Positions 46,727-59,362 are shown, counted from the first letter of the stretch. The stretch: DNA of 64,000 bases from Alloalcanivorax marinus (GCF_016906305.1 NZ_JADDOL010000002.1:124001-188000), one strand, 5' to 3'. The notes: a model not told the origin generated them from the sequence alone. Numbers and translations are program-made.

Positions 46727-48210
46727 CAGGCGGTGCCACCCACCGTCAGGGCGTCCACGCGCAGGGTCGGCTGGCCAACGCCCACCGGCACCGACTGGCC
46801 GTCCTTGCCGCACACACCGATGCCGGTGTCCAGGGCCAGGTCGTTGCCGACCATGGAGATCTTGTTCATGACTTCCACGCCGCTGCCGATCAGGGTGGCG
46901 CCCTTCACCGGGCAGACGATTTTGCCTTTCTCCACCAGATAGGCCTCGCTGGTGGAAAACACGAAGCGCCCGGAGGTGATGTCCACCTGGCCACCGCCGA
47001 AGTTCACCGCGTAGAGGCCCCGGTCCAGGCTGGCCAGAATCTCCTCGGGCTCGGAGTCGCCGGGCAGCATGTAGGTGTTGGTCATGCGCGGCATCGGCAG
47101 GTGCGCGTAGGACTCGCGGCGGCCGTTGCCGGTGGGCGCCACGCCCATCAGGCGGGCGTTGGTCTTGTCCTGCATATGGCCGACCAGGCGACCTTTTTCG
47201 ATCAGCACGTTGTAGCCGCTGGGGGTGCCTTCGTCATCCACGTTCAGGGAACCGCGCCGGTCCGGCAGGGTGCCGTCGTCGACCACGGTGCACAGGCTGG
47301 AGGCCACCGGCTCGCCCATCTTCTTGCTGAACATGGAGGTGCCCTTGCGGTTGAAGTCGCCTTCCAGGCCGTGGCCCACCGCCTCGTGGAGCAGCACGCC
47401 GGGCCAGCCGGGGCCGAGCACCACCGGCATGGTGCCCGCCGGCGCCGGTTCCGCGTCCAGGTTGAGCAGCGCCTGGCGCACCGCGTCCCGGGTCCAGGCT
47501 TCCAGTTTGCCGTCCTCGCGCAGCCAGTCGTAGGCCACCCGGCCGCCGCCGCCGGCACTGCCCCGTTCGCGGCGGCCGTCCCGTTCGGCGATCACGGAAA
47601 TATTGAAGCGGATCAGCGGTCGCACGTCGGCGGCCAGGGTGCCGTCGGTGGCGGCCACCAGCACCACGTCCTGCTCGCCGCTGAGGCTCACCGTCACTTC
47701 CTTCACCGCCGGGTCCAGGGAGCGGGCCAGGCGGTCCATCTCGCGCAGCAGCGCCACCTTCATCTCGCTGCTCCAGCCGGGCAGCGGGTCCAGCGCCTGG
47801 TAGCGGGCCGGCACCGGGCGGGCGGCGCCGATGCGCACCGCCTTGTCGCCACCGGCGCGGCCGATGGCGGCGGCGGCGCCGCCGGCCTGCTTCAGGGTGT
47901 CCAGGGAAATGTCGTCGCTGTAGGCGAACCCGGTCTTGTCGCCGCTGACGATGCGCACCCCGGCGCCGCGCTCCAGGTTGAAGCTGGCATCGCGCACCAG
48001 CCCGTCTTCCAGCACCCAGGCCTCATGGCGGCTGTGCTGGAAGTAGATGTCGGCGTAGTCGGCGCTGCCCGCCAGCTTGCCGCCCAGCAGCGTCTGCAAC
48101 TGGTCGGTGCCCAGATCGGCGGGCGCCAGCAGGATGTCGGAGGCCAGGGAAAGGCGTTCTTTGTCAGAGATCCGTTCTTGGTCAGAGATCCGTTCTTTGT
48201 CAAAGATCAT
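46726..48210 (-). CDS. tldD: Metalloprotease TldD
   Basis: Catalytic metal-binding subunit of TldD/TldE. It is 494 aa, about a dozen longer than E. coli TldD. Motifs include [21 protein letters not shown] and the metal motif [11 protein letters not shown] with [12 protein letters not shown]. Its N-terminus carries three copies of a six-residue unit (I-F/S-D-K/Q-E-R) absent from the usual family start, coded by 18-bp DNA repeats. The start overlaps the nitrilase stop by 11 bp. The partner pmbA is displaced to 32.3-33.7 kb. Confidence 0.95.
   Translation of the reverse strand: MIFDKERISDQERISDKERLSLASDILLAPADLGTDQLQTLLGGKLAGSADYADIYFQHSRHEAWVLEDGLVRDASFNLERGAGVRIVSGDKTGFAYSDDISLDTLKQAGGAAAAIGRAGGDKAVRIGAARPVPARYQALDPLPGWSSEMKVALLREMDRLARSLDPAVKEVTVSLSGEQDVVLVAATDGTLAADVRPLIRFNISVIAERDGRRERGSAGGGGRVAYDWLREDGKLEAWTRDAVRQALLNLDAEPAPAGTMPVVLGPGWPGVLLHEAVGHGLEGDFNRKGTSMFSKKMGEPVASSLCTVVDDGTLPDRRGSLNVDDEGTPSGYNVLIEKGRLVGHMQDKTNARLMGVAPTGNGRRESYAHLPMPRMTNTYMLPGDSEPEEILASLDRGLYAVNFGGGQVDITSGRFVFSTSEAYLVEKGKIVCPVKGATLIGSGVEVMNKISMVGNDLALDTGIGVCGKDGQSVPVGVGQPTLRVDALTVGGTA
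48154..48207 (-). repeat. Three 18-bp tandem repeats at the tldD start
   Basis: Directly after the ATG, units 48207-48190, 48189-48172 and 48171-48154 each encode (I)(F/S)D(K/Q)ER. They differ by a few bases. The length is a multiple of three, so copy change would not shift the frame. Confidence 0.85.
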
Positions 48211-49060
48211 AGGGACCGCTCACTTGAAATCGTTGATGGGTATGCACCGGCAGGCCGGCGCGTACGTTTTGCAGTACCGCCGGGTCCACCGGACCCAGCA
48301 CCACGCCGGGCGCGTCGCCGCCCTCGGCCACCACCCGGCCCCAGGGGTCGATCAACTGGGAATGTCCGTAGCTGGCGCGTTTGTCACTGTGCCGCCCGCA
48401 CTGGTTGGCACCCAGCACGTAGCAGCCGCTCTGGATGGCGGCGGCGCGCAGCAGCACCGTCCAGTGGGCGGCGCCGGTGGTGGCGGTGAAGGCGCTGGGG
48501 TAGACGATCAGGTCGGCGCCGGCGTCGGCCAGGGCCCGGGTCAGCAGCGGAAAGCGCAGGTCGTAGCAGATCGCCAGGCCCACCCGCAGGCCGGCCACGT
48601 CCGCCACCACCACCTGGTCTCCGCCCTCGAACACGTCGGATTCCCGGTACCGGCCCTGGGCATCGGCCACGTCGGCGTCGAACAGGTGCAGCTTGTCGTA
48701 GCGGGCGGCGACGGTGCCATCCGGCGCCGCCAGCACCGCCCGGGGGCGCACCCGGGGCGCCGGCACCGGGCTGCCGTCCGGCCGGGTCAGCGCCGGCAGG
48801 CTGCCACCCAGCACCCACAGGCCCAGGGCGCGGGCGCGCTCGCCCAGCCATTGGCACAGCGCCTCGTGGCGCTCGCCCAGGGCCCGGTAATCGACGCCGT
48901 AACCGGCGAAGTTTTCCGGCAGCACCGCCAGCTCGGCGCCGCCTTCGGCGGCCCGTGCCAGGGCGTCGCCGGCGGCGGCCAGGTTGGCGTCCGTGTCGGT
49001 GCCGCTGGTCATCTGCACGGCGGCCACCTGGATCGCTTTGTTCAGCACGTCGTTACTCAA
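48200..49060 (-). CDS. Carbon-nitrogen hydrolase (nitrilase superfamily, Nit-like)
   Basis: A 286-aa omega-amidase/Nit1-type hydrolase. The triad is Glu49 (LPEN), Lys123 (YDKLHLFD) and Cys165 (ICYDLRF). Relatives in this locus repair deaminated glutathione. The TTG start at 49060 has GGAGGGG upstream and overlaps the yhdP stop by 8 bp; GTG 49048 is an alternative. It sits between yhdP and tldD as in Pseudomonas. Confidence 0.9.
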   Translation of the reverse strand: MSNDVLNKAIQVAAVQMTSGTDTDANLAAAGDALARAAEGGAELAVLPENFAGYGVDYRALGERHEALCQWLGERARALGLWVLGGSLPALTRPDGSPVPAPRVRPRAVLAAPDGTVAARYDKLHLFDADVADAQGRYRESDVFEGGDQVVVADVAGLRVGLAICYDLRFPLLTRALADAGADLIVYPSAFTATTGAAHWTVLLRAAAIQSGCYVLGANQCGRHSDKRASYGHSQLIDPWGRVVAEGGDAPGVVLGPVDPAVLQNVRAGLPVHTHQRFQVSGPYDL

Positions 49061-52000
49061 GAAACCCCTCCGTCTCCTTCACCGAGGGCTCGCGCCACGG
49101 GCCGGAGACCTGGTACTTCATGGTGGTGGTCTTGTCCAGCTTATCACCCCAAAGCCGCTCCACCACAAAGATGCCGGCGCACACCGCCGGGCCGGCCAGG
49201 CAGCCGGCGTAAAGATTGCTGGACAGTGGCAGGGTCATGGCCACCTCCATATCCAGGGTGCGCTCGGCGAGCTGCGCCTGCCCGGTCACCTCGAAGGCCG
49301 CCGACGGCGACGCGATGGCCAGCTTGCGGGTGGTCAGCAGCGGCCCCTTGAATTGAAAGTCCCCGTCGATGCCGTCACAGGACAGCCCCTCGCGGTACAG
49401 GTCGGAAAAGTCCAGCCGCAGCCGGCGCTGCAGGTTGGCCAGGTTGACGATGCCCAGCACCTTCAGCACCGAGGTGCGCCCCTCCGGGTCCGGCAGCTGA
49501 CATTCGCCGATGTCGAGGGTGGCGGTACCGTTCAGATCCAGATAATCCGGGCGCAGCGGCCAGTCGTTCCAGGCCAGGTCCACGGTGGCGCGGGCGTCGT
49601 CGGTGACTACCAGGGCGGGCATGTCCAGCGCCGTCAGGGCGGCCTTGAGGTCGTCGGAGGCGATGCTGCCCTGGTAGCGGCTGCGCTGGCCCCGGGCGGT
49701 TTCCGTCCAGGTCAGCTGGCCGGCCAGGTTAAGGTGATTCCACTGGCCACGCAGGTCGTCCACGCGCACGCCCTGTTCCACCGGCCGCAGGCGGCCGGAC
49801 CAGGCACCCAGGGCCTGGCCGCCCAGGCGCAGGTCATGGAGATCCACGTCCATGATCGGTACCCGGGTGGGGGCGATGGGCGGCGCGCTCTTGGTCTCCG
49901 CGCCGGCGTCATCGGCGTCGCCGCCGCCAAGCGGATTCGCCGGCAGCCGCAGCCGGTTCACCGTCAGCGTCAGCGGTTTGTCGCCCCGGGGCCGGTAGCC
50001 CTCGGGCAGGCGCACGGTGCCGGCCACCGCCGGGCTGGCCAGACCCAGCTCCCAGTCCCGCCCGCGCGGCGCGGCGCTGAATCGGGTGGAAGCCAGTTCG
50101 CTGCCGAACAAATCCAACCGGTCGATGGAGAGGGACACCCGATTGATCAGGTCGCGGGTGCCGGCGGCCCCCGCTTTGCTGCGGGGCTTACCCGGATCGT
50201 CCACCGGCGTCAGGTTGCCGATGAAGTCCAGCCAGTCCGCCGCCGAGGCCCGCGCCACCCGGCCCTCGATGGTCAACCCGCGGGCGGGCAGCGGCGGCAG
50301 TTCGCCGGCGCCGAAGCGCAGCGCCCCGGCCAGCGGATCGCCGAGCCGGAAACGCCCCTCGCCCACCTGGCCATAAAACACCGATACGTCCTTGCGCTGG
50401 CCCTGCTGGCGCCACACCAGGCGGCTGCCGCGGGCCTCGTCCGCCGGCTTGCCCAGGGGCGCCGGCGCGTCCACCTTGACACCCTGCAGGGTGGAGCGGG
50501 CCTCCAGGCGGAACGGACGCCCCTGCCAGGGCATGGCCAGATCCAGCTCCAGAGGCAGGGTCCCGGAGGCCGGCGCCAGCCAGTCCGCGTCCAGCCAGTC
50601 GCGCAGGCGCTTCACGTCCACCTTGCCGGTCAATTGCATCTGGCTGTCCGGCCCCCGGGTCAGCCAGCTGCCCTGAAAGCGAGCGCCCAGAGCCCGGCCT
50701 TCCAGACTGCGCAGGGTGATGCCGCGCTTGAGGTGGAAATACACCGGCGCCGTCACCTCGGTGAGCGTCAGGTTCAGGGGATCGCTGCGCAGGGTCAGCC
50801 CTTCGCCCCGGCCGTCCACGATCACCATGGGGGCCGGCCCCGGCCGCGCCAGCGGCAGGTCCAGCAGCAGATGGCCGTTGACCCGGCCGTCGCGGAAACG
50901 CCAGTCCAACAGGCCCTCGGGCAGTTGCTTGCTCAGCGGGGTGTCGTGGAACAGCCGATCCAGGTCGGCGGCGGGGCCGTCGGCGCGCCCCTGGATCACG
51001 ATGTGGCGCTCGTTGGCCGCCGACACCTCCGGCAGGTCCACGCTCACGTCGGTCACCTCGGTATTGAACAGGCGGCCGCGACGGGCCTGGCCGGTGACCC
51101 GGCGACCGTCGATCAGCACCCGGGCGTCCACATCGGTGGCCGCCGGCCAGTCGGGCAGGAACGACAGGGTCAGGTCGCGGGCCTGGAACAGCATCTGGAA
51201 GGTGCGGTCCTGCTGCCGGTCCGGCTCGATCTTCACCGGGCCCTGGTACAGAAAGCGCCCGCGATCCAGGTGGCCGCCCTGGAACGCCTGGCCCAGCCAG
51301 TCGCCCAGCGGGTCCTTGAGCTTTTCCAGGGGAATATAGTGCGCCGCCCGGGCGCCATTACCGTCGGCCACGTCGGCGAGCAGGCGCAGTTCCGGCACCG
51401 GCCGCTGCTCGCCGCCGTCCACGCGCAGCATGGCCACGCCCCGGGCGTCGGCGTTGGCGGCGCGCAGCACGCCGGTTTCCACCCACCAGCGTTGGTCGTC
51501 GGTGTGCCAGCGCAACGGCCCGTTGAAGGCGGCGCTGAGCGGATGGTCGTAGAGGCGGGGCACGGTCAGTTCAAGCGGCTCGCCGTTGATCCGCGCCACC
51601 CCTTCGGTGGGTGTGCCGGCCAGCCAGCCGCTCAGCCCGGCGACTCCGGGCACCCGGTCCAGGGCGTCGCTGGCCAGGCCGGCGAAGCGCGCCTGCAGGG
51701 TCTCCACCCGCTGTTCCTCGCCCTGCAGATAGACCGCCTCCAGCACGCCACGGGGCTCATGCTCGCGCAGCCGGTCGCGCACCGTGTCCAGCCCCTCGGG
51801 GAGCGCGAACGGCCACTGGGCCAGTTGCCGGGTGAGCGCGTGGATGGCCAGGTCGCGGCCCTCGAACCGCCAGCGTCGGTGCTCGCCCTCGCTGCGCCAG
51901 CGCAGCGCCACCGGCCCCGGCGCCACCGCCCCGGCCGGGGTTTCACCGGTGAGGGACGTTACCGACAGCTGGCTTTCCCCGTCGCTGCCGTGGCGCCACA

Positions 52001-52904
52001 GGGCGTCCAGATTCAGGTCGCTGAGCGGCCATTGATGGGTGCCGTCGGTGAGGGTGGCGTCCGGCGCGGTCAGGCGCACCTGGCCGTCGCTCAGTTCGCC
52101 GCCACGGACCCGGCCCCAGGCGCGCACCCGGCCGTCCAGGGTGGCCAGGTCCAGGGGCCAGTCCCGGCCTTCCGGCAGCCATTCCTGGAGCCGCTCGCCC
52201 TGCACGTCCAGGTAGCCACGGGCGTCGAGCTGCTTCAGGGCCAGCGGCTCGCCTTCCACGCTCAGCCGGGCGTCCACCGAGAACGGCCGGTCCCGGGCTT
52301 CCACGCGCACCGACAGATCGTGCTGGTCGCCGTCGTTGACCATCGCCAGGGTCAGCGACGAGGCCGCCAGGGGCGGCAGGCCGGGCCAGTCCAGGGAAAA
52401 GCGCGCGTCCTCGATCAGGATGCGGTCCTGGCGGTACAGGGTCCTCAGCGTGTCGCGGGGATCGCCGCCGTCACGGCGCAGGGCCTCCAGGCCGCGCAAA
52501 TGGATGCCGCCGTCCGGGTCGCGCACCAGATGCAGGTCCACGCCGCGCACGCTCAGCTCGCGCAGATAGGGTTGGCGGTGCCACAGGGTAGGCAGCACCT
52601 TGACGCTCACCGCCACCTGGTCCAGACGCAGGGAGGGCTCGCCGTCGGCGTCCGGCAGCGTCAGCCCGCGCAGCTGGAACCGGGGCGACAGGCCGTCCAT
52701 CTCGCCGCGCAGGTCCTCGATCTCGATGGGAAAACCCAGGCGCTGTTCCAGCAGCGCTTCCAGGTCCTGGCGGTAGTCCGGCACCAGCAGCATCAGCTGC
52801 CGGGCCACCACCACGTAGGCGGCGAGCAGCAATACCGGCACCGCCACCAGCCACCAGAGCTGGCGGCGCAGGGTGTTACGCCAGCGCGCGCTGCGGTTCG
52901 TCAC
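49053..52904 (-). CDS. yhdP: YhdP-family AsmA-like phospholipid transport protein
   Basis: A 1283-aa AsmA-like protein (DUF3971) that forms a periplasm-spanning channel for phospholipid movement to the outer membrane, partly redundant with TamB and YdbH. One N-terminal transmembrane helix (about residues 17-37) is followed by a long beta-rich periplasmic part and an AsmA-like C-terminus (GDFQFKGPLLTTRKLAIASPSAAFEVTGQ). The GTG start at 52904 overlaps the maf stop by 4 bp; ATG 52928 is possible. rng (cafA), normally between maf and yhdP, is missing. Confidence 0.92.
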   Translation of the reverse strand: MTNRSARWRNTLRRQLWWLVAVPVLLLAAYVVVARQLMLLVPDYRQDLEALLEQRLGFPIEIEDLRGEMDGLSPRFQLRGLTLPDADGEPSLRLDQVAVSVKVLPTLWHRQPYLRELSVRGVDLHLVRDPDGGIHLRGLEALRRDGGDPRDTLRTLYRQDRILIEDARFSLDWPGLPPLAASSLTLAMVNDGDQHDLSVRVEARDRPFSVDARLSVEGEPLALKQLDARGYLDVQGERLQEWLPEGRDWPLDLATLDGRVRAWGRVRGGELSDGQVRLTAPDATLTDGTHQWPLSDLNLDALWRHGSDGESQLSVTSLTGETPAGAVAPGPVALRWRSEGEHRRWRFEGRDLAIHALTRQLAQWPFALPEGLDTVRDRLREHEPRGVLEAVYLQGEEQRVETLQARFAGLASDALDRVPGVAGLSGWLAGTPTEGVARINGEPLELTVPRLYDHPLSAAFNGPLRWHTDDQRWWVETGVLRAANADARGVAMLRVDGGEQRPVPELRLLADVADGNGARAAHYIPLEKLKDPLGDWLGQAFQGGHLDRGRFLYQGPVKIEPDRQQDRTFQMLFQARDLTLSFLPDWPAATDVDARVLIDGRRVTGQARRGRLFNTEVTDVSVDLPEVSAANERHIVIQGRADGPAADLDRLFHDTPLSKQLPEGLLDWRFRDGRVNGHLLLDLPLARPGPAPMVIVDGRGEGLTLRSDPLNLTLTEVTAPVYFHLKRGITLRSLEGRALGARFQGSWLTRGPDSQMQLTGKVDVKRLRDWLDADWLAPASGTLPLELDLAMPWQGRPFRLEARSTLQGVKVDAPAPLGKPADEARGSRLVWRQQGQRKDVSVFYGQVGEGRFRLGDPLAGALRFGAGELPPLPARGLTIEGRVARASAADWLDFIGNLTPVDDPGKPRSKAGAAGTRDLINRVSLSIDRLDLFGSELASTRFSAAPRGRDWELGLASPAVAGTVRLPEGYRPRGDKPLTLTVNRLRLPANPLGGGDADDAGAETKSAPPIAPTRVPIMDVDLHDLRLGGQALGAWSGRLRPVEQGVRVDDLRGQWNHLNLAGQLTWTETARGQRSRYQGSIASDDLKAALTALDMPALVVTDDARATVDLAWNDWPLRPDYLDLNGTATLDIGECQLPDPEGRTSVLKVLGIVNLANLQRRLRLDFSDLYREGLSCDGIDGDFQFKGPLLTTRKLAIASPSAAFEVTGQAQLAERTLDMEVAMTLPLSSNLYAGCLAGPAVCAGIFVVERLWGDKLDKTTTMKYQVSGPWREPSVKETEGFLE

Positions 52905-53497
52905 TGCCAATAGGGAACTCCGGCCCATTCGAGAAGCGCCACGGTCTCCGCCAGGGGCAGACCGACCACTCCACTGTAACTGCCCGTTATGGTGGCCACC
53001 AGTGCCGCCCCGCGGCCCTGGATGCCGTAGGCGCCGGCCTTGTCCAGGCCCTCGCCGGTGGCGGCGTAGGCGGCCAGGGTGGCGGGGTCCAGATCGCGCA
53101 GCCGTACGCGGGTTTCCGAAACGTTCAATCGCCAGACGTCACCGCGCATCAGGCAGACCGCCGAAATCACCCGGTGTTCCCGGCCGTTGAGAAGGGTCAG
53201 GGTGGTCAGGGCGTCGTCCGCGTCGTCGGGCTTGCCGAGAATCCGCTCGCCCAGCACCACGGCGGTGTCGGCGCCGAGCACCGGCGCGCCGGCCGGCGCC
53301 CGGGCGCGGCCGGCGGCGGCTTTCTCCCGGGCCATGCGTTCCACATAGGCCCGGGGCGCCTCGCCGGGCGCCGGGGTCTCGTCGATGTCGGGGGCGCGCA
53401 ACACCTCGAACGGCACGCCGATCTGCGCCAGCAGTTCCGCCCGGCGCGGCGAGCCGGACGCCAGGTAAAGCCGGGAAGGGGCGCGGGCGTCCGCCAT
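52901..53497 (-). CDS. maf: Maf-like nucleoside triphosphate pyrophosphatase
   Basis: House-cleaning dTTP/UTP (YhdE-type) pyrophosphatase linked with septum control, 198 aa. Motifs: YLASGSPRRAELLAQIG, VLGADTAVVL, KPDDADDA and the C-terminal GKAGAYGIQG-like sequence, here DKAGAYGIQGRG. The ATG at 53497 shares one base with the mreD stop. It follows mreBCD as in most gammaproteobacteria. Confidence 0.94.
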   Translation of the reverse strand: MADARAPSRLYLASGSPRRAELLAQIGVPFEVLRAPDIDETPAPGEAPRAYVERMAREKAAAGRARAPAGAPVLGADTAVVLGERILGKPDDADDALTTLTLLNGREHRVISAVCLMRGDVWRLNVSETRVRLRDLDPATLAAYAATGEGLDKAGAYGIQGRGAALVATITGSYSGVVGLPLAETVALLEWAGVPYWQ

Positions 53498-53994
53498 CAG
53501 CGCACCAGGAAGCGCAGCTGCACCCAGCGCAGCACGCCGCACAGGGGGCGCCAGATCACCGCGCTGGCGGCGGTGGAATAGAGAATGGTGTAAGGGGGAT
53601 AGAAGGTGCGGCCCACGGATTCCTGGATCAGGAAGGCGAGCAACTGGGCGGACCCCACCAGTAGGAACACCACGGCACTCTGCTGCAGCAGCGGAAACAC
53701 CCGCATGCGCTTGTAGGCGGCCTGCATGAAATAGGCGCCCAGGGCATAGGCCAGAGCCCACTGGCCGAGCGTGGTGCCCACCAGCACGTCCTGGTAAAGG
53801 CCCACCATGAAGCCCCACAGCACGCCGATGCGGTGCGGCAGGGACAGCACCCAGTACAGCAGCACCAGCAGCATCCATTCCGGGCGCACCCAATTGAACG
53901 TGTCGCTGAGCGGCACCACTTCCAGCAGCGCCGCCACCACCAGGGTCACCAGGATCACGCCGGTGCCGGCGGGCCGCTCGCTATTCAGTCGCAT
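53497..53994 (-). CDS. mreD: Rod shape-determining protein MreD
   Basis: A 165-aa inner-membrane protein with about five transmembrane helices, part of the elongasome with MreC, RodA and PBP2. VRPEWMLLVLLYWVLSLPHRIGVLWGF is the family signature. The start is at 53994 (MRLNSERP), aligned with other MreD N-termini and overlapping mreC by 14 bp. Confidence 0.93.
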   Translation of the reverse strand: MRLNSERPAGTGVILVTLVVAALLEVVPLSDTFNWVRPEWMLLVLLYWVLSLPHRIGVLWGFMVGLYQDVLVGTTLGQWALAYALGAYFMQAAYKRMRVFPLLQQSAVVFLLVGSAQLLAFLIQESVGRTFYPPYTILYSTAASAVIWRPLCGVLRWVQLRFLVR

Positions 53995-54880
53995 CGGCGT
54001 CCTCCGTGTCCGCTTCATCGGCGGGCCCGGCACCGGCGTCGCCGCCGTCGGTTTCCATGTCCGGGGCGCTCACCGGCTCCATGGACTGCACCAGCAGCAC
54101 ATGGCTGACCCGGTCCAGATGGGCGGTGGGCCGTGCCTCGATGTCCGAGAACGAGGCGCCGGACTGATGGTTCACGCTGACCACCCGGGCCACCGGATAG
54201 CCGCGCGGATACAGTTTGCCCAGGCCGGTGCTCACCAGCAGGTCCCCTTCACGGATGTCGGCGGTATCGGGCACGTACAGCAGCCGCAGCCGGCTGCCCT
54301 GCCCGGTGCCCGCCAGGATGGCGCGCACCCCGTTGCGGTTCACCTGCACGCTCATGGCGTGGCTGGCGTCGGTGATCAGCAGCACCCGGGCGGACAGCGG
54401 CCCGGTCTCCACCACCTGCCCGATCAGCCCTTCGGAATCCAGCACCGCCTGGCCCTGGGACACCTCGTCTCGGAGGCCCTTGTTGATCACCAGCTCCTGG
54501 CGGTTGGGGTCCGGGTCCACGCCGATGATCTCGGCCACCAGCACCGAGGCATCCAGATTGGCGGAGGAATTGAGCAGCTCGCGCAGGCGGGTGTTCTCCG
54601 CCTGCAGCACCGCCAGGCGCTGCACCTTCTGCTCCAGGATCAGCACCTGCCGTTCCAGCCGTTCCCGGGATTCCATCAGCCGGGTGCGGGTTTCAGTGAG
54701 GCGCATGACACCATTGGCGGCGTCCACGGGCAGGTGCGCCAGATATTGCACCGGCGCGGTCAGGTAGCCGAGGACGTAACGCAGCGGGTCCACCCAGCGG
54801 CTGCGCTGATCAAGGGCGATCAGCACAACCGCCAGGACCAGAGCGATCAGCAGGCGGTAGGTGGGGTTGGCGGAGGACAT
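53981..54880 (-). CDS. mreC: Rod shape-determining protein MreC
   Basis: A 299-aa bitopic protein: one transmembrane helix (about 8-25), a coiled coil (about 60-100) and a periplasmic beta domain that activates PBP2. The motifs VLDSEGLIGQV and SVNHQSGASFSDIEA fit the family. The C-terminal tail is acidic and low-complexity. It lies 18 bp after mreB. Confidence 0.95.
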   Translation of the reverse strand: MSSANPTYRLLIALVLAVVLIALDQRSRWVDPLRYVLGYLTAPVQYLAHLPVDAANGVMRLTETRTRLMESRERLERQVLILEQKVQRLAVLQAENTRLRELLNSSANLDASVLVAEIIGVDPDPNRQELVINKGLRDEVSQGQAVLDSEGLIGQVVETGPLSARVLLITDASHAMSVQVNRNGVRAILAGTGQGSRLRLLYVPDTADIREGDLLVSTGLGKLYPRGYPVARVVSVNHQSGASFSDIEARPTAHLDRVSHVLLVQSMEPVSAPDMETDGGDAGAGPADEADTEDADATE

Positions 54881-54898
54881 GGCGTCAGGGCTACAACC

Positions 54899-56445
<1,547 letters not shown>

Positions 56446-56450
56446 CCGCC

Positions 56451-57905
56451 ATGCATGACAAGACCCTGACCGAACTGAAAGCCGGCCTGCAGGCGAAGGA
56501 CTTTTCCGCCCGCGAGCTGACCGAGCACTTTCTGGACCGCATCGAGGCCCGGGACGGTGAGCTGAACAGCTTTATCACCGTGACCCGCGAGCAGGCCCTG
56601 CGGCAGGCGGACGCCGCCGACCAGGCCATCGCCGCCGGCGATCACCGCCTGCTCACCGGCCTGCCCATCGCCCACAAGGACATCTTTTGCACCGAGGGCG
56701 TGCGCACCAGCTGCGGCTCGCGGATGCTGGACAACTTCGTGGCCCCCTACACCGCCACGGTGGTGGAAAACATGGCCCGCGAAGGCGCCATCATGCTGGG
56801 CAAGACCAATATGGACGAGTTCGCCATGGGCTCCTCCAACGAAACCAGTTTCTACGGCCCGGTGCGCAACCCCTGGGACACCGAGCGGGTGCCCGGCGGC
56901 TCCTCCGGCGGCGCCGCCGCCTGCCTGGCGGCGCGGCTGGCCCCCGCCGCCACCGGCACCGACACCGGCGGCTCGATCCGCCAGCCGGCGGCCCTGAACG
57001 GCGTCACCGGCCTCAAGCCCACCTACGGCCGGGTGTCCCGCTGGGGCATGATCGCCTTCGCCTCCAGCCTGGATCAGGCCGGCCCGCTGGGCCTGAGCGC
57101 CGCCGATTGCGCGCTGATGCTGCAGGCCATGGCCGGCCACGACGCCAAGGACTCCACCTGCCTCAACGAACCGGTGGACGATTACCTGGGCGGCCTGGAT
57201 CAGGGCCTGGACGGCCTGCGCATCGGCGTGCCCGAGGAATTCTTCCCGGACAACCTGGACGGCGCCATCGCCGACAACGCCCGCGAGGCCCTGCGCGAGC
57301 TGGAAAAACAGGGCGCCAAACTGGTCAAGGTGTCGCTGCCCAGCATCAAGCTGTCGGTGCCCGCCTACTACGTGATCGCCCCGGCGGAGGCCAGCTCCAA
57401 CCTTTCGCGTTTCGACGGCGTGCGCTTCGGTTACCGCTGTGAGGCCCCCAAGGATCTGGAAGACCTGTACAAGCGCTCCCGTTCCGAGGGTTTCGGCGCG
57501 GAAGTGAAACGCCGCATTCTGGTCGGCACCTACGCCCTGTCCGCCGGCTACTACGACGCCTACTACAAGCGCGCCCAGAAAGTCCGCCGGCTGATCCGCG
57601 ACGACTTCGCCCGCGCCTTCAAGGAAGTGGACGTGCTGATGGGCCCCACCAGCCCGGAGACCGCCTTCAAACTGGGTGCCAAGGCCGACGACCCGGTCAA
57701 CATGTACATGGCGGACGTGTTCACCATCGCCGTGAACCTGGCCGGCCTGCCGGCACTGTCCATGCCCAGCGGCTTTATCGACGGCCTGCCCGCCGGCACC
57801 CAGGTGATCGGCAACTACTTCCAGGAAGGCCGCGTCCTCAATGTGGCGCACCGCTACCAACTGGCCACCGACTGGCACCTTCGGATTCCGGGAGCGTTTC
57901 AATGA
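56451..57905 (+). CDS. gatA: Asp-tRNA(Asn)/Glu-tRNA(Gln) amidotransferase subunit A
   Basis: Amidase that releases ammonia from glutamine for GatB. It is 484 aa from ATG 56451; a GTG at 56442 (overlapping the gatC stop) would add three residues. The amidase triad is Lys76 (AHKDIF), cis-Ser151 (GGSSGG) and nucleophile Ser175 (TDTGGSIR), all intact. It overlaps gatB by 4 bp. Confidence 0.97.
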   Translation: MHDKTLTELKAGLQAKDFSARELTEHFLDRIEARDGELNSFITVTREQALRQADAADQAIAAGDHRLLTGLPIAHKDIFCTEGVRTSCGSRMLDNFVAPYTATVVENMAREGAIMLGKTNMDEFAMGSSNETSFYGPVRNPWDTERVPGGSSGGAAACLAARLAPAATGTDTGGSIRQPAALNGVTGLKPTYGRVSRWGMIAFASSLDQAGPLGLSAADCALMLQAMAGHDAKDSTCLNEPVDDYLGGLDQGLDGLRIGVPEEFFPDNLDGAIADNAREALRELEKQGAKLVKVSLPSIKLSVPAYYVIAPAEASSNLSRFDGVRFGYRCEAPKDLEDLYKRSRSEGFGAEVKRRILVGTYALSAGYYDAYYKRAQKVRRLIRDDFARAFKEVDVLMGPTSPETAFKLGAKADDPVNMYMADVFTIAVNLAGLPALSMPSGFIDGLPAGTQVIGNYFQEGRVLNVAHRYQLATDWHLRIPGAFQ

Positions 57906-59362
57906 GTTCCTCTCTCTTTAACGGCTGGGAAGTGGTGATCGGGCTGGAAGTGCACGTGCAGCTGGCCACCCGCTCCAAGATCTTCTCCGGCGCCAGCACC
58001 GCCACCGGCGACGAGCCCAACCGCCACGCCAGCCTGATCGACCTGGGCATGCCCGGCACCCTGCCGGTGGTCAACAAGGAAGCGATCCGCAACGCGGTGC
58101 GCTTCGGTCTGGCGATCAACGCGGAGATCGGCCGCCGCTCCGTGTTCGAACGGAAAAATTATTTTTATCCTGACCTGCCCAAGGGCTACCAGACCACCCA
58201 GCTGGCGGAGCCCATCGTCGGCGCCGGCGAGGTGGTGATCCGCCTGGAGGACGGCACCGAAAAAACCGTGCGCATTCACCATGCGCATCTGGAGGAAGAC
58301 GCCGGCAAATCCCTCCATGAAGACTTTCATGGCCAGACCGGCATCGACCTGAACCGGGCCGGCACGCCGCTGATCGAGATCGTCTCCGAGCCGGACATGG
58401 GCAACGCCGAGGAAGCAGTGGCCTTTGCCCGCCAGCTGCACGCCATCGTCACCTCCCTGGGCATCTGCGACGGCGACATGTCCCAGGGCAACATGCGCTT
58501 CGATGTGAACATTTCCGTGCGCCGCCCCGGCGAGCCCCTGGGCACCCGCACCGAGACCAAGAACCTGAACTCCTTCCGCTTCATGGAAAAAGCCATCAAG
58601 CTGGAAGTGGAGCGTCAGATCGATGTGCTCGAGGACGGCGGCAAGATCGTTCAGGAAACCCGGCTCTACAACGGCGACACCAATACGGCGCGCTCCATGC
58701 GCACCAAGGAAGACGCCAACGACTACCGCTATTTCCCCTGCCCGGACCTGCTGCCGGTGCTGGTCAGCGAAGAGGACATCGAGGCCCTGCGCGCGGAGAT
58801 GCCGGAGCTGCCGGACGCCCGCAAGGCGCGCTTCATGGACGCCTACCAGCTGTCCGATTACGACGCCGACCTGCTGGCCGCCTCCATCGCCACGGCACGC
58901 TATTTCGAAACCGCCGCCGACCACGGCGGCGACGCCAAGCTGGCCGCCAACTGGGTGATGGGCGACCTGGCCGCCAAGCTCAACGCCGAGGACCTGGACA
59001 TCGCCCACTGCCCGGTACCCGCCGAGCACCTGGGGCAACTGATCCAGCGCATCAAGGACGGCACCATCAGCTCGAAAATCGCCAAGCAGGTGTTCGAGGC
59101 CTGCTGGGCCGGCGACGGCAGCCCGGATCAGATCATCGAATCCCGGGGCCTCAAGCAGATGAGCGACAGCGGCGAGTTGGAAAAAATCATCGACCAGATC
59201 ATCGCCGACAGCCCCGCCCAGGTGGAGGACTACCGCGGCGCCGACGAGGCCAAGCGCAAGAAGAAGATCGGCTTCTTCGTCGGCCAGGTGATGAAAGCCA
59301 CCCAGGGCAAGGCCAACCCGCAGCAGGTGAATCAGCTGCTGCAGGAGAAGCTGACCCCATGA
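57902..59362 (+). CDS. gatB: Asp-tRNA(Asn)/Glu-tRNA(Gln) amidotransferase subunit B
   Basis: tRNA-binding kinase-like subunit, 486 aa. It starts with the signature [24 protein letters not shown] and has [28 protein letters not shown] and [18 protein letters not shown] YqeY-like tail domain lies at the C-terminus. The ATGA overlap with the next gene suggests that the crotonase gene is in the same operon. Confidence 0.97.
   Translation: MSSSLFNGWEVVIGLEVHVQLATRSKIFSGASTATGDEPNRHASLIDLGMPGTLPVVNKEAIRNAVRFGLAINAEIGRRSVFERKNYFYPDLPKGYQTTQLAEPIVGAGEVVIRLEDGTEKTVRIHHAHLEEDAGKSLHEDFHGQTGIDLNRAGTPLIEIVSEPDMGNAEEAVAFARQLHAIVTSLGICDGDMSQGNMRFDVNISVRRPGEPLGTRTETKNLNSFRFMEKAIKLEVERQIDVLEDGGKIVQETRLYNGDTNTARSMRTKEDANDYRYFPCPDLLPVLVSEEDIEALRAEMPELPDARKARFMDAYQLSDYDADLLAASIATARYFETAADHGGDAKLAANWVMGDLAAKLNAEDLDIAHCPVPAEHLGQLIQRIKDGTISSKIAKQVFEACWAGDGSPDQIIESRGLKQMSDSGELEKIIDQIIADSPAQVEDYRGADEAKRKKKIGFFVGQVMKATQGKANPQQVNQLLQEKLTP

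Noticed and set aside
48984-52913. 1309-codon plus-strand frame opposite yhdP
   Set aside because: Antisense shadow with no start signal or recognisable domain; yhdP fits the conserved operon.
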